Positions 13,557 to 26,965 of a stretch of DNA of 64,000 nucleotides are shown here, one piece after another. The notes beneath the pieces are model-generated. The model made no database searches and had not been told where the DNA came from. It saw only the letters and a list, made by a program, of their open reading frames with translations. The translations under genes and the position numbers were made by a program. This stretch comes from Asterias rubens (lineage: Eukaryota > Echinodermata > Asteroidea > Forcipulatida > Asteriidae): assembly GCF_902459465.1 (NCBI RefSeq), contig NC_047066.1, forward strand, positions 1,798,001 through 1,862,000, written 5' to 3'. Position 1 is the stretch's first letter. Each line of letters begins with the position of its first letter.

Positions 13557-16199
13557 ATTCATAATCATGCCAATAAAAAGTATCTGCATTTAGTATTAAT
13601 CTTAACAAGGTTTGATACGGTTCCTTTGAAGTAAAGGTGTTGACACCCCATGAAGATCACTGTAAATGCATGTTTAATGTGTAGGGACCCCTCCCCCTCC
13701 CCAGTTCAGTGTTGATTTACTTGTCCACTTGCTGCTGCATCACTTATGAATCAATAACGAACAAAGTAGCAAAACTATTTCAGTCATTTTAAAATAATAT
13801 AATAATGCTTTGCCTTTCCTTAAACACATTGATTTTTTTCAAATTGTAAAATCATCACATGCTCTGAAGAAAATGTCAGGCCGTTTTTTTTATCTTACAT
13901 TTTCTGCATAAAATTAAAACCTAATTGTACTTTTCCCTAACTGTTTAAGAATGCTCACAGAAGCAAATGGACGGTTGTATAGATCACACACCATTGTATA
14001 CCCCAAACACCACACACACACCCACCCACACATGTACACGCCTGCAACCGTGGACTGCCTATTGTCCCTCTTTTGTTTATACTCAAAACATTTTGCAACA
14101 GCTCCCATTGGTTTTGTACACATTTTCCAACCGTTATCGGTCCCCGGTTCGAATGTGTATACCTACTCACCCAATCACCTGCAATCAATCAGGGGCCTCA
14201 TAATTATTGTCCCTCTGTTGTTATTGGACATGCTCTCCAACTGGGGACTTTCACCCAACTGGGGACCCTATTGTTCCTTTTGTTATAGGTCCCCTGTTTG
14301 AATGTGAATACAAACCCACACATGTGCAGATTCTACAAAATGCATCCTTGTGGGAAATTATATAGTTTGTTCCTTTGTCCGTGTACTTAACATCCTCCTA
14401 TAGACTTTGTACAAACCCCAGTTTGTTTAATTCCCCTGTGAAGACCTTATGTTTTCCTGTAAAGTACCAAATATGAGCTCATGATTGTCCGTTTACTTGT
14501 TGTTAAAATGCTTAAATTATTCCATCTCATTTTCAAACATTATTCAAGGGTGCTGACTGTACAAATAATCTTCAAACTTGTTTTTAATTCTCAGATAAAA
14601 TGGGCATGATGAACTTTTTACTGTCTATTAAATATGCAATTGTATTTTAGGTAATGTTTTCATTATCAATTTGAAAATTTTAGTAAACACCAACTGTTTA
14701 ATAACTGGTTTTATCTGAAAGGCAAGTCTTAAACATGGAGTCAGATATACGGCTGTGGCTAATTCACCTACCTATTCTTCAGTGTTGTTGCTGAAGTCAA
14801 CAGCCATAGTCAAAGACGCTTAATGTAGAAGTGGCTAAAAACTATAGCTGTGGCTCCAGTATAGCACCCCGTATCCAAATGCATTGTTACAGTGAGTTTT
14901 TTTTAATCAAACCCTGTCTAAAATGTGGCCTTATGTGGATTGTTTTAAGACTTTGGTCTGGTACCGAAGTATTATGAATTTAAAGAATTTATTGCATGAA
15001 TAAATTCAAAGGTGAAAATAAAGGATGTGGGTAAAGAATGAGTATTGTTACTAGTACTGAATGCAAAGTGGATTTACAAGTAACTGTGAAGCTACCATGA
15101 CTCCATGTTGGTACTCCTTGAACAAAAATAATGGTATAGAAACGTACACAGGAGAAAATGATTATTCTTTGTATGTATGTTCTGTAACAGAGTGACAGTA
15201 TGGCGGCTTATTTGTGAAGCCACTATGGTTTCTCTGTTTAGTCGGTAGACGTTTAAGAAATGTGTACAAAACAAGTAGAGGAGAAAATTTGACATGATGG
15301 TACCAGACCACTGAATTAAGAAATGGCCTTAGCTCTGGTTAAGGCAGTATAACTTATTGTATTAAATGTAAAGGAACTGCTTAAAAAACACAGTGCAATT
15401 TTCTATTTATTGCATTTTGTAGATGGATAGACAATGGAAGAAATTTGTTTTTTGAGAAATTTAGAAAGTACAGGATATATTATAGTAACTCATTTAAATC
15501 TGTAAAATACATGATACATCTTTTATATATATGAATATAGAACAATCTTCTACTTGGGGTTGTATATATATGACGAGATCCATGCCTTAATGTACTTGCT
15601 ATGTCATTGAGTATAATGTGGAGCTATTCACTCACAGAAGAAGATTTTTTTGGAAAACAGGAATAAAATACTCTTCTATCTTGTATTGAATATAAAATGG
15701 GTTTTACTCTTGTCCGTTTTTTTTTGTATGTGTCAGAACTGTGTCTTCTTTAGTCAAGAGGTAGCCTTTAAGTTTGAAGACAGTGTATGTTTTGTTACAG
15801 CTTGGAAGCCCAACATATGCATAAACAACAAACCTGTGCAAATTTTGGCTCATTTGGTCAAATTTTTAAAAAGTCATGAAAGAAAAAATATTGTTGAAAC
15901 TGTGCGCTTTCTGATGCCTGAGCATGGGGGGAAAGCAACTTACATGTGGTGCCTGCCCTTTTAACACCTCAACTCAGATAGGGGGGGGGCAAGGGTTCAA
16001 AGCAGGAAGGCTCCAGGTGTTAAGGGCCAAAGACAAATTATTTATGCGAACTTTTGTTGAAGTGCATACTTTTTGTTATGCATTACTGTGTTTTATGTGC
16101 GACCCTGGGACAAATCCTGATTATCCCCGAATTCACCCCCTCTTAAAACTGGTTGAGATCCATTGAGTCCAATTGGACACCGAGCCACAGGCTCATTCG

Positions 16200-16579
16200 G
16201 AACCCTGCACGTAACGCTCCGCGTGCATCTGACCCCAGTTTAAATTCCGAGAACGGTTAGGTCCGTGGTTCCGGCCGGGATCATTAGCATTGTATGTGTG
16301 ACAATCCACACGTCGTCCACTCTGCTGCTGAGCAGCACGGTGCACAGAGCCACCCCATACGCACACTGTACGACCCCATACGAAGTCTCTTTCCAGCACA
16401 CGGTGTGCGCAGCAGCTGCGAGCGAGATTGACATTGCGATACGCACACGCTCAAATAATTTGACAAGTGAATGCGGAAGTCATTTTTCACACATTGTTCT
16501 TGTTTCAGCTGCGTAACAGTTCGGCAGCCATAGGCAGCTCAGTTGCTCTGGTACTTGCCTTTGTGAAGAGATTTTAACA
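16200..16579 (+). promoter_or_regulatory. 5' flank / probable promoter and 5' UTR of the cobalamin-carrier gene
   Basis: GC content rises relative to the surrounding AT-rich DNA directly upstream of the first ATG. No clear TATA box was found. Overlapping ORFs in four frames at 16193-16516 come from this composition and are not supported as genes. Confidence 0.35.
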
Positions 16580-19500
16580 ATGAAGATTACTGTGACATTG
16601 TGTTTGCTATTGTTGGCTCTGTCATCTTTTGTTCGATCAGAAGGGGGTAAGTCAAGTACCGTTTAGTGTTTGCAATTGTTATAATGATTAGTTTGCCAAA
16701 TATGTCCAGGATGCATGATGTTTGCAACTTCAATACTTTTGCTTGGGAAGCCTTGCATTAAAATAAATATCACTTTATAATCGGTAAATGTAGGTGCTGT
16801 TTAGTGTTTGCAAGAAAACTGTTTTGTCCCATTGTTATCCCTACTTAACTGAGGAGTCAGTGTATCCCTGGTGGTCACAGGTGTAACCAGACATTTCATT
16901 TCTTCTGTTACTTTTTGTTTGTTTTTGTGGGGGGGGGGGGGCGGGGACGAGAGGGAGTTGAATTGCGATAAATGTCTGTATCAGACTGCCACTTTTTCTT
17001 TAATTGTTACCAGAAGCAGTATCTCATTTACCTTGAGTCAATAAGATTGTTTTGTTTATTATCAATGAAAAATTGGCAGTCTGATTAGTAGACATTGTAA
17101 CATTATTTATTGGGGTGTTTTCTTTAGTTAGCCAGCAAAGTCTGTGTCCATCACCTATTCACTGTTTTGCTTTGAATTATGCAACCCGGCATGCTTTCTA
17201 TCACGTATCAGGGTTATAACTTTTTTTATACTAAAAACAAAAATTGTACGGAAATGCACACGTGTCCATTTTCCTTCATGAGGAAAGTCAAGCGGCAATG
17301 GCAGCACACATTGACACCATCATTTATTGAGAACACTATGTACACGGTGCAGATAAAGGTTCAGATTGTACAACCAGTTCTATTGTATGCAAAATAAGAA
17401 CACACTATATAATGTGGGCCTCTTTTGACCAAAGTTTGTACAGTCATACTGTATCTATTGTTACTTCATAATTTGTTTCCCAGCGACAGCATTCTGTCCG
17501 TAGTCAATATGCCCATTTGATCAGACACACAGTTTAAATGTGCGGCAGCATAAGGATCCCATGATGATTTAAAAGCGCTTCTGATTAAAGGTATCCTCAT
17601 TTCATTGTCCATGTCATCCTGGATTGGGGGAGGGGGGAGGGGTCCCCCAAAACGAAAAACAAAATTATCAGAAAAAAAAGATTACATTTATTTTGTCAAC
17701 TTAAAATAAGTAAATAAGTTTCCTTCAAAACTATCGCTGCGCGGGTGTTTTTTAGTATCAAGTAATAATTCGCAAGGAAAAATGACTGAATAAATTTTCA
17801 GTAATTTGGGGTCACTTGGGTGTGATCCCTAGCTACACGGCTGTTAAAGGTTTTTGGCTTCTTACTGGCAGCCCTAAACAAAGATATTGACAAAATAGTG
17901 AGACTGCCACCATGGGGCTATAGCTCCAGCCTATTAGTATTAATCTGGAGGTCATTGGTTACAAATCCTGCTTTGAAAATTTGTCCTTTTTCAACCCCAA
18001 TATTGTTTGTTATGTCCACCAAAGTTAATAAGCTTATTTTGTTAAAATTATACATTCATTAGAAGTAGATAATTCTCTTGAGACATCTTGCGGAGATGAT
18101 TCTGTCAACTGTGCCCTCACCAAGGCAACCAGATGGTTACTGACGCAACAGGAGGCAGACTGGAGCTGGAACGAGGGCACCAGTTCATCTTCTGTTGTCT
18201 TGGCGATGCAGCTGGCCAATGAGAACTGGTTCTTAGAGAAGGGACTGAAGGCCCAGCTCGGAGTGAAACAGCTAGAGATAGAGTTGCTTGCTGAGCTTGC
18301 CCGATCAGCCAGGTAGGTCCAATCAATAATTTAGTTGGCATAGTGGTATCTTTCCTCGCCTTCCAACTCTAGGACCCCGGTATGAATCTGCCCGGGGGCA
18401 CTACATGGATTGGGCTTTCAGTCCCTACCTGACTGCATGGGTTTGAATCTGCCAGGGGGCACTACGTGGATTGGGCTTTCAGTCCCTACCTGACTGCATG
18501 GGTTTGAATCTGCCAGGGGGCACTACGTGGATTGGGTTTTCAGTCCCTACCTGACTGCATGGGTTTGAATCTGCCAGGGGGCACTACGTGGATTGGGCTT
18601 TCAGTCCCTACCTGACTGCATGGGTTTGAATCTGCCCGGGGGCACTACGTGGATTGGGCTTTCAGTCCCTACCTGACTGCATGGGTTTGAATCTGCCAGG
18701 GGGCACTACGTGGATTGGGCTTTCAGTCCCTACCTGACTGCATGGGTTTGAATCTGCCAGGGGGCACTACGTGGATTGGGCTTTCAGTCCCTACCTGACT
18801 GCATGGGTTTGAATCTGCCAGGGGGCACTACGTGGATTGGGCTTTCAGTCCCTACCTGACTGCATGGGTTTGAATCTGCCAGGGGGCACTACGTGGATTG
18901 GGCTTTCAGTCCCTACCTGACTGCATGGGTTTGAATCTGCCAGGGGGCACTACGTGGATTGGGTTTTCAGTCCCTACCTGACTGCATGGGTTTGAATCTG
19001 CCAGGGGGCACTACGTGGATTGGGCTTTCAGTCCCTACCTGACTGCATGGGTTTGAATCTGCCAGGGGGCACTACGTGGATTGGGCTTTCAGTCCCTACC
19101 TGACTGCATGGGTTTGAATCTGCCAGGGGGCACTACGTGGATTGGGCTTTCAGTCCCTACCTGACTGCATGGGTTTTCCCTGGAATAATTCTCTGGGGTT
19201 TTCCTCCCAAAACTAAAACTGAAACTTAATTTTTGTCTTCTCTTCATGGGGCTCTTTGCTAGTATAGTGATTACGTTTGCTTTTTCGAGAGCTCTTGGCT
19301 TCACACCCGAATAAATAAATGTACATAATGACCCCTTGCATATTCAAAATAGTCCCCTTACTGAGGTCAATGAAGCGCTATTTTTGGCTGAGAGTCTTGC
19401 GCATCACGTACATGTGTGCATGTTTCTATTGGTCTAAACTCTCACGAGACTGTACCATTTGTCTGGAATCCTTTACCCTGGTGATGCTTGAGTTGAAGGA

Positions 19501-22500
19501 TTCAGAAGGCCTGGAATTAAACGAAGGCCACGGAGGCCAAAGTCAAACTGAACCACATCATAGGCCAGTGTTTTGAGTTATTAAAAACTGTGAATCTACT
19601 ATCCAAACCATTTTATTCAAATTTGCATTCAAACTACATTTATAAATGGATTATGTTGGTAATAATAACAGCATTTATAAAGCGAAATATTTCCCCCAAA
19701 ATTGCTCAAAGGCGCTGGTATTGTTCTTTTTTTAACACACACACTCATCCCTTTATTATTTTTCTATTTTTTCTGTTATTACAGACAGAGTGGTTGTGAC
19801 AATAACTCCGAACGCCGCCCACGTCTTGTTCAAATCCCCGTTGGTCGCCTCGCTCTCTACATCCTGGCATTGGAATCTACATGTCACGACACCACAGACT
19901 TCTACGGCAATGACCTTGTGGAGATCTTAGAGCGCAATATGAAGCATTTCCCTCGGAATGACTTCAATAACTACTTCCAATATTCTATGGGGGTGTTGGC
20001 GCTCTGTCAAAGTGGTACCCAAGCTGTGAAGTTGAAGCATATTCGTCAGCTTCTTGAGGGTAAAGAAGACGATGGGTGCTACATGTTTGATGGACAGGGT
20101 TAGTGCTCTTTATAAAAAATAATATGAAGAAAAATAGCTAGTTCTTACATAGCACAGTTTACAATAATGTCAATGCGCTTCACATTATTGGTCATTGGGC
20201 CAATAATCCTTTCATCTTTCTCAGCTCCCTGGGAGTATACAACCCTGAGCTGTTGTGACGCTCTGAAGGCTTTTTCATAAACAACTTTATATCAACCGGC
20301 TACCAGAGAAGCAATTATAATCAAGCATCTTGCTCAGGGACACAAGTGTAATTTTCAGGATTCGAACCCACAGTTAACCACAAGAACTTGAGTTTGATGC
20401 TCTAAACCACTCAACCCAGACACCCTACATCAACAGCAGCGCTCAATTTGATAACATTTGGTGTACTATGTAACCATTCTTTTGCTGAGCGTAATTAAGT
20501 AAGGAACCATCCACCAGAATGCAAAACTTGAAATTTTAGCTGTTTACCAAACTCTGCTTAACAACAATGTTGTGCTAAGCAATACAATGGTTGGTCTCAC
20601 TGTTACAATTCCAAATGACAAATCTGCAACCATCACAGTTGCAGAAAATTGAATATCATGACCATGATTATATTCAGGGAATATGATGTAACTCATGCAT
20701 GAAGAATTCTAATTTAATAAATCTTTTTCATTTGTTTGTTGTTGTTGTTCTTCTTGTTTACATTAGGTGCTGATGTTTCTTCTCTAAGTCTTATGGCTTT
20801 GTCGTGTGCAGAGAATAGTGTCCCAGAGAGTTACAGATCACACTTTGAGCGTCACTTCAATAAGACAATGGATTGTATATTAAGCAAGCAGAATGAAGAT
20901 GGGTCTGTTGGTAACCACATCAGCACAGCTCTTGCTAGTCAGGTAAGTCAAATCTTTTGTAGTTTGTTCATGGATTGACCCCTATTAAACCTTGCTATGG
21001 AAGAGATATTGTTGCTAGGAAATTTGCATGATGTTGCTGTTCATCAGTTAATCTTACTTTACTTGAATTATTTTAAAACCAGTTTTCTTGAAAAACAATT
21101 GGAATACATCACTTAAAGTTAATGTCATGGCTTCTTATTTTTGTGTGTGAAGTATAAACCAGATGCTGAGTGACCTACATAAATTGTGAATTATTGTAAC
21201 ATATTGAATGAGTATTTGAACGTGTCCGAATTTGCTGCTACAGCTGCGCTTATGACTAGATGTTTGCATCATCATGCATTGAAGTATAGGCCACAGTCTA
21301 GAAAGTTTTACATTAAAACTAAGCAAACCTAAAAAGGGCAAGAATTTTTGCCACAGGTTTAATGTTTGTGATAATTTTGGAAGTTTCATCGATGGTTGTG
21401 CTTTGTTTAATTTTATATTGCTTTTTAAAATTCTCTTAACTCTTGTTTACTTTTCAGGCTCTGCTCGCTGCCAATGTGGATCCAATAGTGTGGAAGAAAG
21501 AGCAAGCATTTCAGCACATCCTCAATTCTCAAGATGAAGACGGCCATTTTGGAAACCTTGGAGCCACTGTTCAGATTCTTCCCATTCTTGCTAACAGACA
21601 TCATGGAAGTGTCAAGGAGGTCAAAGCTGCTTGTCTTTTAAATGGTAAAAAAACAAAATCTAAGACAGCTAGCCAGTAGGGCTAAGGCCTTCTTACGATT
21701 TGGTTGTCAAAGTTTGAACTCATTTTGTAATTATTGAGACATCCCACCCGAGTGACATGACTGTAGATATTTTTTTCACAGGATTCGGGGGGGGGGGGGG
21801 GGGGAGTAGTACTGTGAGTATAAAGTGCTTACAGATCAGTGTAAGGGGGAAACAAATTATAGTAACAAATAATTAAACGAATACATTTTTTTGCAAAATT
21901 AACATCTGTTGAAACATCTTCATTTGTTAACAACGTCACGTCAATGTTGTAAATATTTTTTTTCTTTTTCTAACTTCTAACAACTTTTTTCCCGTTGCGC
22001 CATGAAATGCTGGATGGACCTGTGGAAACTGCCATGTAATAAAGCGTTTTCAAATCAACTTTAAAGACAGTGGACACTATTGGTAATTGTCAAAGACCAG
22101 TCTTCTCACTTGATGAATCTCAACATATGCATAAAATAACAAACCTGTGAAAATTTGAGCTCAAACGATCTTTGAATTTGCGAGATAATATTGAAAGAAA
22201 AAAACACCCTTGTCACACAAAGGTGTGTGCTTTCTGATGCTTGATTTCGAGACCTCAAATTCTAAACTTGAGGTCTCGAAATCAAATTCGTGGAAATTAC
22301 GCCTTTCTCGAAAACTACGTCACTTCAGAGGGAGCTGTTTCTCACAATGTTTTATACCATCAACCTCTCCCCCATTACTCGTTATCAAGAAAGGTTTTAT
22401 GATGATAATTACTTTGAGTAATTACCAATAGTGTCCACTGCCTTTAAGCCCTACAACTGAAAAGAAAAAACCTCTTTGCAAACTTTCAGATGCACAGCCT

Positions 22501-24377
22501 ACCGCTGCCCAACCAGCCAGTAACCAATCAGCAACAACAACAGAACTAGGTCCACCAATCACAATTCAAATCACTGTTGAGAATAGCGTCCATGATAATC
22601 AAGAGACAGTGACTATTCCAGTTACTGGCCCAGCTGGCTTAACCCTGTTCCAATTCCTGCAAAGAGCAATGGAGATATCTGGAGATCAATTCTGGTGAGT
22701 GAGAATTTATATCTGGACGTTTCTCAGTAGCTCTATGGGTCTGGCTTCCTAATGTGAGGAAAACATAATAATGATAATCAAGGAATGACGAGTCAACGAA
22801 TAGTCTAATTCTTTCCCAAATTAATGTGACTCAAAACCACTTAGGGTCACAATAATGAAAGCTAGTTTTTATAAAGTACTTGCTTTATCTCTGCAGTCGT
22901 CTCAAAGCGCTTTTTCATTATTTATTTCCCGACGGGTTTTTTAAGATTATGATTTATAAGACCTATTTATGTAACACCTGGTATTTGTTAACAAGATGCT
23001 AGGGTACATTCAGTTCAGCAGCCACTGCCAGAAATACCGGGGCAAACCCCTTCTCTTAGCGATAAGTGTAACTGGGTTCTTGTATGTTACACAACTCATG
23101 AGACCAACAACTTTACGTCTAATCCAAAGGATGAAGCAATAAAATAATAATAAGACTTGTAATGCGCACTTATCCACCCTGCTGGGTGTTCAAGGCGCAG
23201 TAAAACCGGAAAACAAACAAAACAAAGAAAAACAGACACAACCAAATTAGTCCTTAGAAACCTGTGACATAAGATAAGTTTTGAGAAGAGATATTTGAAT
23301 GTTGAATGCAATAATAGTTAAGTATCTTGCTTTAGTACACAAGTGTTAATACCAGGACTCTGCAACGTCAGGCCTTTAGTTGTTTGCATTTATACCATAG
23401 GTTCTTTGGTTGATGGGTAGTTTGGAACAGCTAATTCAATTTTCTATCAAAACATCTTGTTGAATGGAGGAGGTAAGCCTTACTGATGCTTAAAGGTGTC
23501 TCGTTTTTTGTTTTCATTTTGATAGGTTTGAATCTAAAATGACAGACTTTGGTAACTTCATGACCAGTATTAATGGAATTCCCAACGATGGCGTTAACCA
23601 TACCTATTGGACTATCCTCATTGGACCTGAACGGGAGTCCGCTTCTACAGGTGAGTTTAATCTTCACAATCTAAAAGCAAACACCAACACAAAAATGTTG
23701 TCAAATTAAAAATGCCACCACAATTAGAAAGCTTAGTTGGTAGAGACATAGAGCCTCAGATAAACCCAAAGTCAATTTTTCTCACTCCAAATTCTAGAAA
23801 AGAATTTTTGTTTAACTGTGGGTAATTCATTTTCTAAAAGGTCTATCAGTAGATTTGTCTTCCTTGTATTTTGGTTATAAGCTTAGGTTCAAGTTTTAAT
23901 TGACCCATCTTATCAAAGACATACAAGTACTATTTTCCTGTCTAAATTTATGAATTGATCATGTCATAAAATGCCTCTCAGATTTTGGTTTGCCCAATTG
24001 TATTACCATTGTTTTGTGTTACCAATAATTGTATTTACAAATTGTGTTAAATGTTTCATAAAAATCCCCCCAAAATCCTTGTATACATTTTTGTTGATAG
24101 ATATTAAGTTGACTAAAGTCTGGTTCATTCTTCCTGTCATTGCGAATGCATAGTGAATTTGACATCACAGCCGTGTTTGCTGCGAATGTTCCGCAAAAGA
24201 TGCGGAATTGCTTGTTGCCAATTTGTGGCCAAATTCGTTTGAACCGGGCTTTATTCTTCATTATGTTTTATGTGACTGAACTCATTTTTTGCTTTGCCTC
24301 TGTTTTGTCTGACAGGATCTGATGGCATAACACCAGAAGATGGCAAAGAGTATATTTTCTACTACAAAGCTTTCTAA
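16580..24377 (+). CDS. Secreted cobalamin-binding protein, transcobalamin / intrinsic factor family
   Basis: Carrier that binds vitamin B12 outside the cell. Complete, 461 aa, close to the 400-430 aa of vertebrate members. Exons: 16580-16646, 18063-18312, 19785-20098, 20767-20942, 21458-21644, 22490-22694, 23526-23650, 24316-24377; phases all agree. Exon 1 encodes a signal peptide (MKITVTLCLLLLALSSF...). Residues of about 30-330 form the helical barrel, with family motifs SVVLAMQLANENW, GRLALYILALESTC, QNEDGSVGNHISTALASQAL and DEDGHFGN..ATVQILP. A Thr/Gln/Ala linker follows, then the C-terminal beta domain (DUF4430-type: PITIQITV, TLFQFLQRAMEISG, FESKMTDFGNFMTSINGI, TYWTILIGP). Vertebrates split this family into TCN1, TCN2 and CBLIF; a pre-split orthologue is expected here, so no vertebrate symbol is given. 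Confidence 0.93.
18379..19171 (+). repeat. 61-bp minisatellite, 13 units, in intron 2 of the cobalamin-carrier gene
   Basis: Thirteen tandem units of exactly 61 bp (GGTTTGAATCTGCCAGGGGG ... GTCCCTACCTGACTGCATG), nearly identical. Unit 1 differs slightly (ggtatgaatc; actacatgg). Each unit begins with a B-box-like 11-mer, GGTTTGAATCT. The array sits inside a dispersed element whose single-copy form is seen at 59840-60030 and 63405-63605. Confidence 0.95.
19172..19310 (+). mobile_element. 3' part of the SINE-like element that hosts the minisatellite
   Basis: Reads gttttccctggaata ... aactgaaacttaatttttgt ... gtatagtgattacg, colinear with 59918-60020 and 63490-63600. Its 5' part lies at about 18350-18378, so the array interrupts one element. 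Confidence 0.65.
20262..20445 (-). mobile_element. tRNA-derived SINE, intron 3 of the cobalamin-carrier gene
   Basis: The reverse complement reads tgtctgggttgagtggttta (A-box region), gtgggttcgaatcctg (strong B box), then acttgtgtccctgagcaaga, as in related copies at 5868 and 51116. Confidence 0.7.
22064..22444 (+). mobile_element. Family A element, intron 5 of the cobalamin-carrier gene
   Basis: TA-flanked, AAGACAGTGGACACTATTGG / CCAATAGTGTCCACTGCCTT, with the central hairpin tttcgagacctcaa / ttgaggtctcgaaa intact. It ends 45 bp before exon 6 (22490), so any branch point further upstream than this would lie in the element. Confidence 0.85.
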
Positions 24378-24413
24378 AACTCATCAATTGATAGTTCCCA
24401 CATGACGTAAATC

Positions 24414-24592
24414 GGCCATCTTTGCAGGCAATTTGGAACACGCCCTTATGCATTTTACGCGAGAACGGCGTGCAGCATGCGCATATTTCGCAAAACTCGT
24501 TGCCTGTTAGTAAACAGCGTGGATGTGTTAATAAACTGAGCGCTTGGCGCACCTGCAAGCGAAAATGCAATTTGCCCGTAAAGATGGTGTCT
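24414..24592. mobile_element. Possible MITE in the 3' UTR of the cobalamin-carrier gene
   Basis: Ends ggccatctttgcaggcaatttg / caatttgcccgtaaagatgg are imperfect inverted repeats about 180 bp apart. If transcribed, the element would be part of the 3' UTR upstream of the poly(A) signal. Confidence 0.4.
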
Positions 24593-24761
24593 GTTGCAAC
24601 TCATCAATACTCATACTCAATAAATATAGTTAGGGCATTTGACTTATACAATTATTGTGACCCTCCTGTAACTTTATAGCTCTTTCAGTGCTTGCTTTTT
24701 GTCTGCGCTTTGAACCTAAAAGATGCCCAGCAGTTTTAGTATTTCGAAATTTTGTACAACA

Positions 24762-24767
24762 AATAAA
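24762..24767 (+). terminator. Polyadenylation signal of the cobalamin-carrier gene
   Basis: AATAAA 385 bp after the stop codon, followed by a T-rich stretch; the first canonical signal after the gene. Confidence 0.55.
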
Positions 24768-25633
24768 AGTTTTTCTATAACCAAACAAAAACGTACCTTG
24801 CTTACTTCTGTGTTGCCTTGGTACATCCCAAATTCAGTAATATTTCTTGAGTGATAATGCTGGATTGTGAACTTTTATATAATGGGTTGTACATGTATTT
24901 TATGACACTTTTTCAGTACATAAAAAATGTACTTTATGATAATGGCGCTTTCAGAAAACATAAAACAGATTGTTCATGTGTGACCTTTGAACTGAAAGAG
25001 TTTACAAGTACAGTGGTAAGTTTCCAGGCGTGTTATCTTTTAAGTTTGTCAGAACTTTTAACTTATTAGGCTGAACAGAGTCTTTGTAAACTTAATGATG
25101 TTAATTTCTTAATATACATCAATCTCAACATGTGACTATCAGTCGGTTAATGGACTGCTATACATATTCAAAGAAACACACAGTTTTGGTTGGAATAAAT
25201 CCACACATGTAAACAGTTGTAACTTATCGAGATCATTCGCACTGTCTTCATAGTAAGTAAACACACCCAAGAGTCCCATGTGTGCACATGTCTTTATACG
25301 ACTACATTTTATTTAAAATAGTCAAATTTAATATTAAATGTCACATTATTTGGTTTACAATAATTATATAATACACAGATAATTGTTTTATATTCTAAAA
25401 TATGCAGAGAGTGTTAACAATGAGGGTTACAGAACTATAGGTGGCAGAAGAAATTGTTTTGTGTTCGATAAATTGGTATTTATTTGTGTTGACCTCGGGT
25501 GAAGTTGACCAGATTATCCTGTGCCAAATGTATGATCCCATTGTACGTTGTATTACGCAGGGCGCTAAAAAAGTGGTGCTTTCAGTGCCACTTTGCAATT
25601 ACTTTATTAATTGTTCATTCATAAATACCTTTA

Positions 25634-25790
25634 GACAGTTTCGCTATTCCTATTGGTGGAGAGCGCGTCACGTGGGTGTGTATAAACCTTTGTTTATGAC
25701 CGGTAAAAAGTGTTAATTCATGGGCGTGACACGCAAACTTGCACCTGTTCTTATAAGACAGTTTCTTTATTCCTATTGGTCGAGAGCAAC
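25634..25790 (+). repeat. Pair of direct repeats with CCAAT-type boxes
   Basis: The motif gacagtttc-(gc/tt)-tattcctattggt occurs at 25634 and 25757, 123 bp apart, each followed by (g/c)gagagc. Each contains ATTGG (CCAAT reversed). Similarity between the spacers is weak. Function unknown. Confidence 0.45.
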
Positions 25791-26489
25791 AGCTGAAACA
25801 GTTGTGCCACATCACGCGATTTGCACGGCGCACACAGCATTCCCTTATAAGGAGTTGTTTACCCGAGGGCGGCGGAGGGCTTTACCATTTCATAGCTGGA
25901 GGGGTTGTGTTTACTCCTGCTCGGTTTCAGGGATTCAGTAACAATACCTTAATCCGATTCTTCGTTGTGCAATTTGGCACGGGTGACTTGGTAATTACCA
26001 CGAGGATGCATGGGTTAATTCGCTCTGGCGATTATGTCAAAAAATGTGCCACGGTGACAATTGTTGATGGGTGCGAGACCATTTTCATGCCCGTTGGTGT
26101 TATTTGTTTTCTTAATTTTTCTTTTAAAGGCATGGACACTGTTGGTTATTCAAAATAACTCTTAGCATAAAAACTTAATAGATGTTAAAAACTTACTTGT
26201 AATGTTAATTTGTAACAGGCAATGGGGAGCTGTTGATATTATCAGGCCTGTATGCTTCGTTTTTGAAAGGGCAAGGGCACCAAGGCATTTTCTCTTTGGC
26301 AAAGGGCACCCTATGAAGAAATTGTAAATTTCTACTGGAGCATTTCAAGGGCACCACACCAAGGCATATTTTTTCAAGTGGGTATGAATGAGTAGGATAG
26401 GGTGAATGGCCTTGTATCCCGCTGTACTAGCCAAACGTTACTCCTGACTGGGAGTCTATTTGTTGCACTTGTTTCTCATCTCATAATTA

Positions 26490-26872
26490 AAGACACTGGA
26501 CACTATTGGTAATATTGTCAAATTTCAGTCTTCTCACTTGGTGTATCTCAACATATGCATAAAACAACAAACCTGTGAAAATTTGAGCTCTATTGGTCGT
26601 CGAAGTTGCGAGATAATAATGAAAGTAAAAACACCTTGTCACACGTCAATTGTGACCGTTCAGATGCTTGATTTTGAGACCTCAAAATTCTAAATCTGAG
26701 GTCTCGAAATCAAATTCGCAGAAAATAACTTATTTCTCGAAAACTACGTCACTTCAGAGTGAGCCGTTTCTCACAATGTTTTATACGTTCAACCAATCCC
26801 CATTACTCGCTACCAAGTAAGGTTTTATGCTAATAATTATTTTGAGTAATTACCAATAGTGTCCACTGTCTT
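26490..26872 (+). mobile_element. Family A element
   Basis: TA-flanked, AAGACACTGGACACTATTGG / CCAATAGTGTCCACTGTCTT, about 383 bp. The central hairpin is slightly decayed (tttgagacctcaaaattct). Confidence 0.85.
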
Positions 26873-26965
26873 TAAAAGGCTTAGCATTAAATCTTGTTAA
26901 TTTTCTCACGTCTTTGATATCTTCATTGTTTAATGTAATTTCTGGCATTCGATACAAAAATATGT

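Larger units (their letters stand above)
10342..16200. other. KSR 3' UTR and long gene-free region
   Basis: No ORF here has family resemblance or splice context. An early AATAAA (10525-10530) could end the KSR transcript; other A/T-rich signals lie further on. The region holds elements at 10718-10847, 12078-12459 and 13488-13556. From about 13.9 to 14.3 kb, overlapping ORFs in several frames come from CA-rich low-complexity sequence. Confidence 0.6.

Noticed and set aside
13951-14301. 116-aa ORF and several overlapping ones near 14 kb
   Set aside because: Open in three frames and both strands over CA-rich sequence; no family motif and no splice sites with partners.
18421-19180. CRISPR-like array
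   Set aside because: The 61-bp units are head-to-tail with no unique spacers, in an intron of an animal gene; it is a minisatellite.
25802-26158. 118-aa ORF upstream of a family A element
   Set aside because: No recognisable domain, no signal peptide, and it begins inside a direct-repeat region; probably chance.
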